Part shown: one piece after another, positions 17,095 to 25,722 of the stretch
Layout: the number at the start of each line of letters is the position of its first letter
Position numbering within the stretch: the stretch's first letter is position 1
NCBI RefSeq assembly: GCF_030812195.1
Contig: NZ_JAUSSF010000001.1
Span: 186,001 to 250,000, forward strand
Reading direction: 5' to 3'
From: Chryseobacterium lathyri
GTDB lineage: Bacteria; Bacteroidota; Bacteroidia; Flavobacteriales; Weeksellaceae
Length of the DNA stretch: 64,000 nt
Notes under the pieces: model-generated
Databases searched by the model: none
What the model saw: the letters and a program-made list of their open reading frames with translations, nothing else
Told to the model about the DNA's origin: nothing
Translations under genes and position numbers: made by a program

Positions 17095-17505
17095 ATGAAA
17101 AATCTTTTTTTAAGTATAGGTGCGGCTGCTATTCTGGCATCGTGCGGTACAATGTCCAGTGCTTCTGCATCTAAAGTAGGAAAAGCACAGCCTTCACTGG
17201 CCAATACAAAATGGACATTGGCTGATAACGTAAAAGGTAAGGTTCCGACCCTTAATATTGAAGGGGAAAAGATCAATGGAAATGGGGGATGCAACAACTA
17301 TTTCGGGACAGCTAAGATAGATCCTTCCACAGGTGATTTTTCTGCTGGTCAGATGGGATCTACTAAAATGATGTGCAACAATATGAGCGTTGAGCAGAAT
17401 TTTATGGATATGGTAGGGAAAGCCAACAAATATGTGATTTCCGGGACTACTTTAGAGCTTTACAAAGATAACTTACTGCTGTTGAAATTCAATAAAGCGG
17501 AATAA
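17095..17505 (+). CDS. META-domain lipoprotein (HslJ-like)
   Basis: 136 residues with lipobox LASC (Cys16), so lipidated after signal peptidase II cleavage. The rest is one META domain: ANTKWTLADNVKG, then INGNGGCNNYFGTAKID, STKMMCNN and VISGTTLELYKDN. META domains occur in HslJ, a heat-inducible protein linked to novobiocin resistance in E. coli, and in Leishmania META1; their activity is not established. A strong terminator follows at 17514-17539. The domain call is sure; the role is not. Confidence 0.88.
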   Translation: MKNLFLSIGAAAILASCGTMSSASASKVGKAQPSLANTKWTLADNVKGKVPTLNIEGEKINGNGGCNNYFGTAKIDPSTGDFSAGQMGSTKMMCNNMSVEQNFMDMVGKANKYVISGTTLELYKDNLLLLKFNKAE

Positions 17506-17513
17506 AATAAAAA

Positions 17514-17539
17514 GGAACTCAATTTGAGTTCCTTTTTTT
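17514..17539 (+). terminator. Terminator after META lipoprotein
   Basis: Perfect stem GGAACTC (17514-17520) / GAGTTCC (17526-17532), loop AATTT, seven T; A-run on the other side suits the convergent gene too. Confidence 0.85.
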
Positions 17540-17554
17540 ATGTTTAGGTAGTTA

Positions 17555-17794
17555 TTATTCTTCCTCTTCTTCGTCGTACTTAGCCAACTCTTCATCACAC
17601 CATTTAAATGCAGCCTCTACAACTTTTGTAGCTTCGTCTGCCATAGTTTCTTCATCGTCCCCTTCCAAATCATCTAGCCACTCAACTTCCTCTTCCTCAA
17701 CGTTTAAGATAAATCTTGGATATTCTGTGTGAACTACGAATAAATCTTCAGGAAATTCCGAATTGTCTGCTAATAAAAACTTTGGTAATTTCAT
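17555..17794 (-). CDS. Small acidic conserved protein
   Basis: 79 residues, very acidic: tracts VEEEEVEWLDDLEGDDEET and the C-terminal YDEEEEE. The N-terminus MKLPKFLLADNSEFPEDLFVVHTEYPRFILNV looks like a short beta fold. No signal peptide or membrane segment, so cytosolic. It is the last of a possible four-gene minus-strand run (gap 36 bp to the membrane protein gene). I recognise the type from Bacteroidota genomes but know no function. Confidence 0.75.
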   Translation of the reverse strand: MKLPKFLLADNSEFPEDLFVVHTEYPRFILNVEEEEVEWLDDLEGDDEETMADEATKVVEAAFKWCDEELAKYDEEEEE

Positions 17795-17830
17795 TTTTTT
17801 ATATTTTAACTTTAATCAAAGATAATAAAA

Positions 17831-19147
17831 TTATTGATATTTGTTCTTGTTGATTTTAATTTTTTGCAAAACTTTATACCTTGTAAGAGTGGTTCTGCGG
17901 ACTGTATCCTCGGGCTTGAAAGTAAGTGTAACATCAGGGTTTACTGTACTTAAAAGTTCAGCAACCTGTATCCTTTCCAGCTCTTCTTCTTTTAAAATAA
18001 AAAATTGTATGGAAATTTTATCCAACTTCTCACTTTTTAAAAAATCTGAGGCAGCTTTTCTGTTTTCAAGATAATTTCCTCTGGAGAGCCAGGTGAAAGC
18101 CAGTCCGGACAGTAAGCTAAGTCCGGTGATTGCATAGGTTTTAGTATTGAAGATCCTGAAAAGTCTGTTAAAGTAAATAAGCCATACAGGAATTATAAAA
18201 GGTCCTATGATCCTGTAGTCAATAGGAATGACTGAATAAAAATACTGAACAAAATAAGAGCATACAATGCCGGAAATACTGATAATGGTAAAGAAATATT
18301 CTGTTTCGGACAGCTTATTTTTTACCAGAAGATAAATCATCAAAAAGATATTCAGGGCACCAATACCATAAATGCCATAATTGATGAAGCTTTCCCCAGG
18401 ATCTGCAATGTGGATGAATGGATTGAATGAAGTTGCCAGCCCCTGTACCAATTCTTTCAGTAACTTGGAAGTGGGGTGAATTCCTATGGCCAGAGCCTGG
18501 TTGATATAATTTTCATTAAAATAATCAATAAATAAAAGTTTATAGGCCCCCACAAACAGAATTCCTATAATACCGGAGGCAATAAATACCCATGAATATT
18601 TTTTTCTCAAAAATAGTAAGCCGTAAAGTCCGGTTCCCCCAATGAAGAATAAGGCACTATATCTGATATTATAAAGAGCAATTAATGAGATTGAAAGATA
18701 AAAAATAGCTTTTCCTTTTTCAAGTTTTCCCGCAATGATCTGCGAGGCGGTATATAAAAATAAAAATACAAAAGGAATAATAAGAGCTTCACTCATCGTA
18801 TAGGCAAACAATGAAACAAAGCTGAACAATCCGCATACTGCAATAGCTTCACGTTTATAGAAGTTTTTCTTCCAGCAGAAATAAATAATAAAAAGATAAG
18901 CGGCAATGCCAAGAACTTTACTCCCCCAGAACTCATCGAAGCCAAGAAATGTAAACAACCTGATACCAATAGGATAACCTACAGGAGTTGTAGTATTGTC
19001 AATAGTAGGAAGCACATGCGCAAATCTCATAAAGCGGCTAGAATCGGGGTTTACTCTTCCTTTTTCATTTAATATAAAACGAAGAATGGTCATCATTACA
19101 GTGATGATGACCATTGCTATTTGGATATTTCTTTCCTTTAATTTCAT
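17831..19147 (-). CDS. Polytopic membrane protein, possibly GT-C-like
   Basis: 438 residues with roughly ten hydrophobic segments and a soluble C-terminal tail of about 80 residues. The first loop contains NPDSSRFMRFAHVLP followed by GYPIGIRLF. This Asp-containing first-loop arrangement with a large loop resembles GT-C glycosyltransferases that use lipid-linked sugars, but no diagnostic motif proves it. It begins 4 bp after 3-hydroxybutyryl-CoA dehydrogenase, so is probably cotranscribed. Function open. Confidence 0.7.
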   Translation of the reverse strand: MKLKERNIQIAMVIITVMMTILRFILNEKGRVNPDSSRFMRFAHVLPTIDNTTTPVGYPIGIRLFTFLGFDEFWGSKVLGIAAYLFIIYFCWKKNFYKREAIAVCGLFSFVSLFAYTMSEALIIPFVFLFLYTASQIIAGKLEKGKAIFYLSISLIALYNIRYSALFFIGGTGLYGLLFLRKKYSWVFIASGIIGILFVGAYKLLFIDYFNENYINQALAIGIHPTSKLLKELVQGLATSFNPFIHIADPGESFINYGIYGIGALNIFLMIYLLVKNKLSETEYFFTIISISGIVCSYFVQYFYSVIPIDYRIIGPFIIPVWLIYFNRLFRIFNTKTYAITGLSLLSGLAFTWLSRGNYLENRKAASDFLKSEKLDKISIQFFILKEEELERIQVAELLSTVNPDVTLTFKPEDTVRRTTLTRYKVLQKIKINKNKYQ

Positions 19148-19151
19148 TCAG

Positions 19152-20045
19152 TTATTTCAAAAACATTTTTGAAACTTTTTCAGCTTTTTTGCTTTCTGAG
19201 TAATCATAGAAACCTTCTCCTGATTTTACACCCAGTTTTCCGGCCATTACCATATTTACAAGAAGCGGGTTCGGAGCATATTTAGGATTTTTGAAACCAT
19301 CATACATCACATTAAGAATGGCAAGACAGATGTCAAGACCGATAAAATCTGCCAGCTGAAGAGGTCCCATCGGATGTGCCATTCCAAGCTTCATGACCGT
19401 ATCAATTTCTTCTACACCAGCCACACCGTTGTAAAGTGTTTCAATAGACTCATTGATCATTGGCATCAGAATTCTGTTGGCTACAAAACCAGGGTAGTCA
19501 TTCACTTCTACAGGGACTTTTCCTAATGTCTTACTCATGTCATAGATCGCATCGAAAGTCTCTTTGGACGTAGAATATCCTTTGATGATCTCTACCAGTT
19601 TCATGATAGGAACCGGGTTCATAAAATGCATTCCGATTACCTTATCAGCTCTTTTGGTAGCCGCAGCGATTTTTGTAATAGAAATAGAAGAAGTATTCGT
19701 AGCCAGGATACAGTTCGCAGGTGCAAATTCATCCATCTGTCCGAAGATCTTCAGTTTCAGATCCTGGTTTTCAGTGGCTGCTTCTACGATAAGGTCTGCG
19801 ATGCCTGCCGCTTCCTTAAGTTCAGTAAACGTGCTGATATTTCCTAATGTTTCAGCTTTCTGCTCTTCCGTAAGGTTTCCCTTTGCGATTATTCTGTCAA
19901 GGTTAGTTGTAATTGTTTTCAGTCCTCTGTCAAGAGCATCCTGCGATACATCTACCAGATTTACTTTGAATCCGCTTTGTGCAAAAGTATGCGCAATCCC
20001 ATTTCCCATGGTTCCAGCTCCAATAACTACAATGTTTTTGATCAT
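19152..20045 (-). CDS. 3-hydroxybutyryl-CoA dehydrogenase
   Basis: 297 residues; NAD(P)-dependent oxidation of 3-hydroxyacyl-CoA to 3-oxoacyl-CoA, used in beta-oxidation or butyrate/phenylacetate routes. The Rossmann motif VIGAGTMGNGIAHTFAQSG sits at residues 6-24. The catalytic His lies in IGMHFMNPVPIMKLVEII, and the C-terminal domain has NDYPGFVANRILMPMINE. Start ATG 20045 is 9 bp after the preceding small secreted gene. Standalone single-domain form, not the fused FadB type. Confidence 0.93.
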   Translation of the reverse strand: MIKNIVVIGAGTMGNGIAHTFAQSGFKVNLVDVSQDALDRGLKTITTNLDRIIAKGNLTEEQKAETLGNISTFTELKEAAGIADLIVEAATENQDLKLKIFGQMDEFAPANCILATNTSSISITKIAAATKRADKVIGMHFMNPVPIMKLVEIIKGYSTSKETFDAIYDMSKTLGKVPVEVNDYPGFVANRILMPMINESIETLYNGVAGVEEIDTVMKLGMAHPMGPLQLADFIGLDICLAILNVMYDGFKNPKYAPNPLLVNMVMAGKLGVKSGEGFYDYSESKKAEKVSKMFLK

Positions 20046-20054
20046 TTTTTTCTT

Positions 20055-20465
20055 TTATTTTTTATAGATAGTTAAATTTTTAATATCTGCTAAATCAGAT
20101 TTATGAACAGTCACTGCCGGATCGAAATCCACCGTGCCGTCACTATTCTGTATTCTGGTTTTATTTTGTGAAGTAATAACAGATTGAAGGCCTTTTGTGA
20201 AAGCAGTTTTCTGTTTTTTATTCAGTTTGTCTGTCCCGATGTATAAAGTAAATTCGCCTTCTCTTCCCAATCCGCCTTGTTCCAGGATTTCAAAAGCTCT
20301 CAGCTTATTGCTTTTCTCAAACTTTTTCAGATAATCTGTCACAGGTTTTGTAGAGGGTGTTCCACAGCAGATACTGCCATAGCTTATGCGTACATAGCTC
20401 ATGCTTTTTTGTGAAAAAAAGAAGGCCGAACACAAAAGGAAGGTTGCTAATACTATTTTTTTCAT
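20055..20465 (-). CDS. Small secreted protein of unknown function
   Basis: 136 residues with signal peptide MKKIVLATFLLCSAFFFSQ. The mature part begins KSMSYVRISYGSICCGTPS with a Cys-Cys pair, then a mixed alpha/beta region (TDYLKKFEKSNKLRAFEIL) and no more Cys. I do not recognise the family. It leads a tight minus-strand run with 3-hydroxybutyryl-CoA dehydrogenase (9 bp away), though a shared function is not obvious. Confidence 0.72.
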   Translation of the reverse strand: MKKIVLATFLLCSAFFFSQKSMSYVRISYGSICCGTPSTKPVTDYLKKFEKSNKLRAFEILEQGGLGREGEFTLYIGTDKLNKKQKTAFTKGLQSVITSQNKTRIQNSDGTVDFDPAVTVHKSDLADIKNLTIYKK

Positions 20466-20536
20466 ATTTATAGTTTTTCAGGATTAGAGAACAAAAACTT
20501 CACTGGTTTTTCAGCTTTAAAAATAAGCTTAATATT

Positions 20537-21418
20537 TTACTTATTAAAATCATCCCACACTGCCTTGGAAATATCAGAAACCAATTTGCAGTTTACAGCA
20601 TTACTTTCCATGGAATTGCTTACAAATATGGCAATTGCGTAATGTTTTCCATTCGGAAGCGTGATGATTCCCATGTCGTTTTCAGCAATAGTGAGTCCTT
20701 CGTTATTTTTTCCGGAAGCACCGGTTTTATGGGCTACAGGAGTGTTTTTAGGCAGCTGTTCAACAATTTTATTAGTGCCGGTTTTTGTACTGATCATAAT
20801 CTGCATTAAATAGTCTGTAGACTTTTTGGAAAGCAGTTTTCCATCATAGAACTTTTTAAGAAGCTGTACAGCAGAATTCGTTGTACTGTAATTCTCATAA
20901 AGTGCTTTCCAGTCGTTTTTGTGCATTTCATTTTCATTGTACTTAATCTGGAAGCCTTTTACCCCCTTTGAATCCATAAATCCTTGAACAGTTTTTGTTC
21001 CATCAATGAGTTTTAGCAGTACATCACAAAGATTATTGTCACTTAATGCAACGGTATAATCGATTATTTCATTTAAGGAAACTTCAATATTTCCATCGGG
21101 ATGCTTTTCCCGAAAAGGAGACCATGTATTTTCCATCAGATCAGATTTACTGATGAATATTTTCTGATCCAAAGACAGCTTTCCTTTATCTACAAGGTTT
21201 AGAACTGCACAGGCAATATGAAATTTAAAGACGCTTAAAGTAGGAAGTAGCTTATCCCCGTTTTTGCTGTAGTTGAAATTATTTTCAAAACCCAGCACAG
21301 AAATTCCAACCGTTGCTTTTTTACCTTCAATAATGGAGTTTATTTTCTGCTCCAAAACAGATCTTTGAGCTACAGCCAGCGACGATACCAGAAGAAAGAA
21401 TAGTCCTATTTTTTTCAT
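20537..21418 (-). CDS. Class A beta-lactamase
   Basis: 293 residues, exported by MKKIGLFFLLVSSLAVAQ. Every catalytic element is present: SVFK with nucleophile Ser62 and Lys65, SDN at 126-128, omega-loop ENEMHKN with general base Glu164 and Asn168, and HKTG with Lys231. Serine hydrolase that opens beta-lactam rings in the periplasm. The layout fits the chromosomal extended-spectrum enzymes of Chryseobacterium (CIA/CGA group, also PER-like), by recollection. It lies 13 bp after the GH5 terminator, leaving little room for a separate promoter. No mobile element flanks it, so it looks intrinsic. Confidence 0.92.
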   Translation of the reverse strand: MKKIGLFFLLVSSLAVAQRSVLEQKINSIIEGKKATVGISVLGFENNFNYSKNGDKLLPTLSVFKFHIACAVLNLVDKGKLSLDQKIFISKSDLMENTWSPFREKHPDGNIEVSLNEIIDYTVALSDNNLCDVLLKLIDGTKTVQGFMDSKGVKGFQIKYNENEMHKNDWKALYENYSTTNSAVQLLKKFYDGKLLSKKSTDYLMQIMISTKTGTNKIVEQLPKNTPVAHKTGASGKNNEGLTIAENDMGIITLPNGKHYAIAIFVSNSMESNAVNCKLVSDISKAVWDDFNK

Positions 21419-21430
21419 AATATAATGATT

Positions 21431-21463
21431 AAAAAAATCCCTTTCAGATGCTAAAAGGGATTT
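21431..21463 (-). terminator. Terminator between GH5 gene and beta-lactamase
   Basis: Stem AAATCCCTTT / AAAGGGATTT with a run of seven T on the minus strand (A at 21431-21437). It ends 13 bp before the beta-lactamase start. Confidence 0.75.
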
Positions 21464-21480
21464 GCAATTTAAGATAATTA

Positions 21481-23211
21481 TTATTGTATTTCAAAATAAT
21501 TAAGGTTGGAGCCACCGCTTTCAAAATGGAGTCTGATTTTATTTGTTCCTTTCTTCAAAGGCACGTTTTTAATCGAAACTGTTTTCCAGTTTTCATCTCC
21601 CCCGGTGGAAGGCAGTGAAACTTTGGCCAGCAGTTTCCCGGAAGCATCTTCCAGTCTGATACCGCCATCATTCTTACCTGCATATCTGATGCTGAACGAG
21701 TAGTTTTTCTCAAATTTTGTGTCAATGGTATATTGAAGCCATTCTTCCGCTTCCGTTTTTCCCACATAATAAGAATTAGAAATGCTGTCATGGCAGAGGT
21801 AAATATCCACACCGTCATTTCTCATCTGCTGTCCGGAATTCCATTCCGATCTTTTCTTCGGATCACTTACCCAAAGGTTGACAAAATCTTTGTCAAGGTA
21901 AGCCGAACCCATTCTTCCCAAATCATAGTCCGAAGCAAATACTTTTCCCGGAGCCTGATGATTTTTGAACGGTTTTGTTGAATCTTCATTAACCTGTCTG
22001 AACATAGCATCTATAACATCATTCTTAATCTCCACATTACTGAATTTATAATTTTCCGCGATCTTCATCAAGGCTTTTGTTGCATAGTCTTTAGAAGGTT
22101 TTTCGCCGCCGTTTTTCCAATAATTCAGAAGTTTTTCATATTCGGGAGTAATTTTGACGTTGGTAATTCCTGCAATATTATCGATCTTTTTCATCGGCCA
22201 GAATGCATATCCAATATTATGTCTGTCCAAAAGCTGGATCAGCTCGGTAAACCACACATTGGAGTTTTCTCCAGTTTCCCCAAGCCAGATAGGCATGTTG
22301 TGTTTTGTCCTGAGATCAAGGATAGACCGGATGGTTTCATCATTATTATAATTCCAGTATTTATGAAAGCTGAATACCATATTGCTGTCCCAGATCGGGA
22401 TCAGGCCGTTGTAATTATTTCCCCAACCGTTTCCTTCAATAAATATAATATGCTTTTTATCGGTTTCCCGGATAGCAGCTGTAATGTCCTTTTGCAGTTT
22501 CCAGAGCGGCGCGTTCGACATTTCGTCGGTACCATTCGGATTTTTTCCGGTGAAATTGATATTTGGCTCATTGATCAGGTCATAACCGCCAATCCAGGGC
22601 TCATCCTTATACCGTTCAGCAAGTTTTTTCCATAAAGCAATCGTTTTTTTCTGATTTTCAATGCTTTCCCAGAGAGATGGTTTTGTTTTATCGTTATCTG
22701 AAATATTAACGTCATTTCCCTGTCCTCCCGGTGCTGCATGAAGATCAAGGATCAGGTATATTTTATTGGCAGCACACCATTTCAGAAGGTTATCTGTCAT
22801 TTTAAAACCTTCTTCCAGCCATGTATTTTGTCCTTTTACCGGTTCCTTTTCAATAGGAAAAGTGTATAGATCATAATGCATCGGAAGCCTTACAGAATTG
22901 AATCCCGCTTTAGCAAGAAAATCGATATCTTGCCTGGTAATACCATTTTTAAGGTAAGCCTTATAAAAATCCTTCATTCCGTCTTCACCAATTAATTCAG
23001 TGATTTTCTCTTTGATCTTGTGCTGAGGCCCTGCAAAATCAGCTGTTTTCAGCATATATCCTTCCTGAAGCATCCACCCGCCAAGGCCAAGCCCCCGCAA
23101 CTGGATGTTTTCTCCTTTGTCATTGATTATTTTCTGTCCGTCAGTTTTTAATAATTGTGATGTCCCAAATTGAGACAATATTAAAGTGGATAACAGGATG
23201 ACTCTTTTCAT
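21481..23211 (-). CDS. GH5 glycanase with CBM6-like C-terminal domain
   Basis: 576 residues with signal peptide (MKRVILLSTLILSQFGTSQ). GH5 barrel from about 25 to 345: LGLGGWMLQEGYML, LDLHAAPGGQG, the acid/base Glu215 in YDLINEPN, and the nucleophile Glu312 in WLGETGE. This is the cellulase/exo-1,3-beta-glucanase-like branch by motif. Residues about 430-576 form a beta-sandwich similar to CBM6 (WLQYTIDT, GGIRLEDASGK, ENWKTVSIKNV, LNYFEIQ at the end). Probably a periplasmic or surface beta-glucan degrader that pairs logically with the GH3 glucosidase elsewhere in the window. A TATATTTG box (minus, 23272-23279) precedes it. Confidence 0.9.
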   Translation of the reverse strand: MKRVILLSTLILSQFGTSQLLKTDGQKIINDKGENIQLRGLGLGGWMLQEGYMLKTADFAGPQHKIKEKITELIGEDGMKDFYKAYLKNGITRQDIDFLAKAGFNSVRLPMHYDLYTFPIEKEPVKGQNTWLEEGFKMTDNLLKWCAANKIYLILDLHAAPGGQGNDVNISDNDKTKPSLWESIENQKKTIALWKKLAERYKDEPWIGGYDLINEPNINFTGKNPNGTDEMSNAPLWKLQKDITAAIRETDKKHIIFIEGNGWGNNYNGLIPIWDSNMVFSFHKYWNYNNDETIRSILDLRTKHNMPIWLGETGENSNVWFTELIQLLDRHNIGYAFWPMKKIDNIAGITNVKITPEYEKLLNYWKNGGEKPSKDYATKALMKIAENYKFSNVEIKNDVIDAMFRQVNEDSTKPFKNHQAPGKVFASDYDLGRMGSAYLDKDFVNLWVSDPKKRSEWNSGQQMRNDGVDIYLCHDSISNSYYVGKTEAEEWLQYTIDTKFEKNYSFSIRYAGKNDGGIRLEDASGKLLAKVSLPSTGGDENWKTVSIKNVPLKKGTNKIRLHFESGGSNLNYFEIQ

Positions 23212-23271
23212 ATTGAATTAGTTTATTTTAAATTATAGGAGAGAATTGTAGAACAATAGTTTTAAGAAAAA

Positions 23272-23279
23272 CAAATATA
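23272..23279 (-). promoter_or_regulatory. Putative -7 box of GH5 gene
   Basis: Reads TATATTTG on the minus strand, about 60 bp before the GH5 start. Confidence 0.4.
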
Positions 23280-23359
23280 TTTAAAAAATCCAGAACAAAA
23301 ATTAAAATTGTGTAATGAAAAGAAATAGTAAGTTTATTTCTAATGAATTTTTTAAAGAC

Positions 23360-23390
23360 AACAGGCTGTCATTTTAAATGACAGCCTGTT
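23360..23390 (-). terminator. Hairpin terminator after Gfo/Idh/MocA gene
   Basis: Very strong 12-15 bp stem built on AACAGGCTGTCA / TGACAGCCTGTT. T-tract on the minus strand is weak (TTGTCTTT), so terminator use is likely but not certain. Confidence 0.65.
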
Positions 23391-23410
23391 ATAATATTAT
23401 GGGATAAAAC

Positions 23411-24376
23411 TTATTTTGAAATCAGTTTTACAATTTCAAGGGCAACCTTTAAAGCTTCTGTTCCGTCTTCCAGGGAAACTTCCACATTTTTGCCATCAGT
23501 GATGGCGTCTGCAAAAGAATTTAATTCATCAAGGATAGCATTATTGGGCTCAATATTAGGATATTCAAATAAAATCTGGTTCCTTTCTCCGTCAGCATTT
23601 TCAATAATCATATCAAAAGGAGTAGGGTTTTCAGGAGCGTCTTTCATTCTAATCACCTCTGCTTTCTTTTCAAGAAAATCTACAGAAATATATGCATCTT
23701 TCTGGAAAAAACGGCTTTTTCTCATGGCTTTCATGGAGATTCTGGAAGTGGTAAGGTTGGCTACACAGCCGTTTTCAAATTCTATTCTGGCATTGGCAAT
23801 GTCGGGGGTTTTGCTTACCACACATACACCGCTAGCATGAATGTTTTTAACCTTAGATTTAGCCATGCTCAGCAAAATATCCAGATCATGGATCATAAGG
23901 TCCAGTACTACAGAAACATCCGTTCCTCTGGGATTGAATTCTGCCAGCCTGTGGATCTCAATGAACATTGGATTTTTAATGTATTCTTTAGTGGCAATAA
24001 AAGCGGGGTTGTATCTTTCAACATGTCCTACCTGCGCCTTAATGCCGTTTTCCTGGCATTTGTGAAGGATTTCTTCTGCCTGCTCAAGCGTTTGGGTCAC
24101 CGGTTTTTCAATGAAAAAATGAAGACCTTTTTCAATTGCTTTTAGGGCATAATCATAATGATAGACTGTGGGAGTCACAATATCCAGCATATCGATCTGC
24201 TCAAGAAGTTCATCAAAATTTTCAAAATATTTATACCCGAATTCTGCTTCTATTTTTTTCCCGTTTTCAGTATCTTTATCGTGGAAACCTACCAGCTCAT
24301 ACTTATCTGACTGGTTAAGAAGTCGTAAATGGATCTTCCCCAGATGTCCGGCACCTACCAAACCTGCTTTTAACAT
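23411..24376 (-). CDS. Gfo/Idh/MocA family oxidoreductase
   Basis: 321 residues; NAD(P)-dependent dehydrogenase of sugars or related alcohols. N-terminal Rossmann fold LVGAGHLGKIHLRLL, then the family EKPVTQT block (Lys of EKP is catalytic), and a C-terminal alpha/beta domain with HDLDILLSM. Close to UDP-N-acetylglucosamine 3-dehydrogenase-type members, but no diagnostic residue is conclusive. Divergent from pcm with a 138-bp shared upstream region. Confidence 0.88.
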   Translation of the reverse strand: MLKAGLVGAGHLGKIHLRLLNQSDKYELVGFHDKDTENGKKIEAEFGYKYFENFDELLEQIDMLDIVTPTVYHYDYALKAIEKGLHFFIEKPVTQTLEQAEEILHKCQENGIKAQVGHVERYNPAFIATKEYIKNPMFIEIHRLAEFNPRGTDVSVVLDLMIHDLDILLSMAKSKVKNIHASGVCVVSKTPDIANARIEFENGCVANLTTSRISMKAMRKSRFFQKDAYISVDFLEKKAEVIRMKDAPENPTPFDMIIENADGERNQILFEYPNIEPNNAILDELNSFADAITDGKNVEVSLEDGTEALKVALEIVKLISK

Positions 24377-24442
24377 AGATTTTTTTTAATTTTTGTAAAG
24401 ATAAGAATTTTAGGTATTAAGAAATACCTTGTCCTTTTTAGG

Positions 24443-24473
24443 TTGATAAGTATGGATAGTTTTTTTACTTTTG
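24443..24473 (+). promoter_or_regulatory. Promoter of pcm
   Basis: TTG (24443-24445), 20-bp spacer, TACTTTTG (24466-24473): the best full match in the window to the Bacteroidota -33/-7 arrangement. Confidence 0.65.
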
Positions 24474-24514
24474 CATGAACTACTACCTGTAACCTAATAA
24501 CTATTATCTTACTA

Positions 24515-25168
24515 ATGATGCATGATTCGTTTGTACATAAAGGAAAAAGAAAGATTCTGGTCGAATATTTAAGACATAAGATAGGAATCTCGGATGAAAA
24601 TGTACTTTCGGCAATGAGTGACGTTCCGAGACATCTTTTTATCGAAAGTATTTTTGAGGATTTTGCTTATGAAGACCGGGCATTCCCAATTTTGTCACAT
24701 CAGACTATTTCTCATCCCTCAACTGTGGCAGAACAATCCGAGCTGCTCCAGGTAAAACCGGGCGAAAAAGTTCTGGAAATCGGAACCGGATGTGGATATC
24801 AGACTGCCGTTCTATTGGCTATGAAAGCATTGGTCTATACGGTAGAAAGACAGAAAGATCTTTTTGATTTCTCAAAGAAAAAATTCCGTGAGCTGCATCT
24901 GAGTCCAAAATTTCAGAGTTTTGGAGACGGTTTTGCCGGGCTTCCTACTTTTGCTCCTTTTGATAAGATTATTGTTACTTGTGGGGCTTCTGTTTTACCC
25001 ACAGAATTATTAAAACAGCTGAGTGTAGGCGGGAAAATGGTTATTCCGTTGGGGCCTACCGATGAACAGATCCTGTACAGATTTACCAAAACAGCTCCTA
25101 CCCAATTCGAAAAAGAAGAATTCGGGGCTTATAAATTTGTTCCGATGCTTGGAGATACCAATCATTAA
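24515..25168 (+). CDS. pcm: Protein-L-isoaspartate O-methyltransferase
   Basis: 217 residues; SAM-dependent repair of isoaspartyl residues in damaged proteins. Diagnostic PCMT motifs: RHLFIESIFEDFAYEDRAFPI near the N-terminus, QTISHPSTVAEQSELL (substrate/SAM contact), VLEIGTGCGYQTAVLL (motif I) and the C-terminal GGKMVIPLG. Start is ATG 24515 or the adjacent in-frame ATG 24518. Neighbouring genes have no evident link. Confidence 0.94.
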   Translation: MMHDSFVHKGKRKILVEYLRHKIGISDENVLSAMSDVPRHLFIESIFEDFAYEDRAFPILSHQTISHPSTVAEQSELLQVKPGEKVLEIGTGCGYQTAVLLAMKALVYTVERQKDLFDFSKKKFRELHLSPKFQSFGDGFAGLPTFAPFDKIIVTCGASVLPTELLKQLSVGGKMVIPLGPTDEQILYRFTKTAPTQFEKEEFGAYKFVPMLGDTNH

Positions 25169-25369
25169 AGCATATTTTTAATTCCACAAAAGTCACAAAA
25201 TCTTTTTGAATAATTAAGTCAGGATGGCAAATTTTTTAAAACTAAAGTGTTCTAAGTGTTTAAATAAATTAATCTTTTGTGGGAAAAAAACAGTTTTAAT
25301 AAACTTTAAGACCGGTTCGGAATAGTAATTGGATTCAATTGAGTACCTAATCACTTAAATTTTATTATT

Positions 25370-25633
25370 ATGGATACGAATAGATTTAAATCCTCTCACG
25401 ATTTCAGTAATATTCAGAAAAACCTGCATAATAATCCCGGATATCACACAGAAAGCTATACCCAGCAGGTGAAAGATTATATGAATGATATGAAAACTAA
25501 GAATCAGGAAGCGACCAAGCAGGGATTTATGGCTCATGCACAGAAATCAGCAAAGGATGTTTGGGAAGAGATTCAGGAGATGGCTTCTCAAGCCTGGGAC
25601 AAAAACCAGAACCAAGCAAATGAAGATCAATAA
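25370..25633 (+). CDS. Small hydrophilic protein of unknown function
   Basis: 87 residues, rich in Asn, Gln, Lys, Asp; no signal peptide, Cys or membrane segment. Predicted helical in the middle (YTQQVKDYMNDMKTKNQEA and AKDVWEEIQEMASQAWDKN). Composition is like stress- or dormancy-related hydrophilic proteins, but that is only a resemblance. A clear terminator at 25654-25684 supports real transcription. The 200-bp upstream gap could hold its own promoter. Confidence 0.7.
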   Translation: MDTNRFKSSHDFSNIQKNLHNNPGYHTESYTQQVKDYMNDMKTKNQEATKQGFMAHAQKSAKDVWEEIQEMASQAWDKNQNQANEDQ

Positions 25634-25653
25634 TTTTTAATATTAAAGTTAAG

Positions 25654-25684
25654 AACCTCACTTTTTAACAGGAGTGAGGTTTTT
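25654..25684 (+). terminator. Terminator after small hydrophilic protein
   Basis: Perfect 9-bp stem AACCTCACT (25654-25662) / AGTGAGGTT (25673-25681), T-run after. Confidence 0.8.
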
Positions 25685-25722
25685 CATTGGAAATCTAAAA
25701 CACGAATTAAATCAGAAGTAGA

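Noticed and set aside
19564-20067. 167-codon plus-strand ORF over 3-hydroxybutyryl-CoA dehydrogenase
   Set aside because: Antisense shadow of a conserved enzyme gene.
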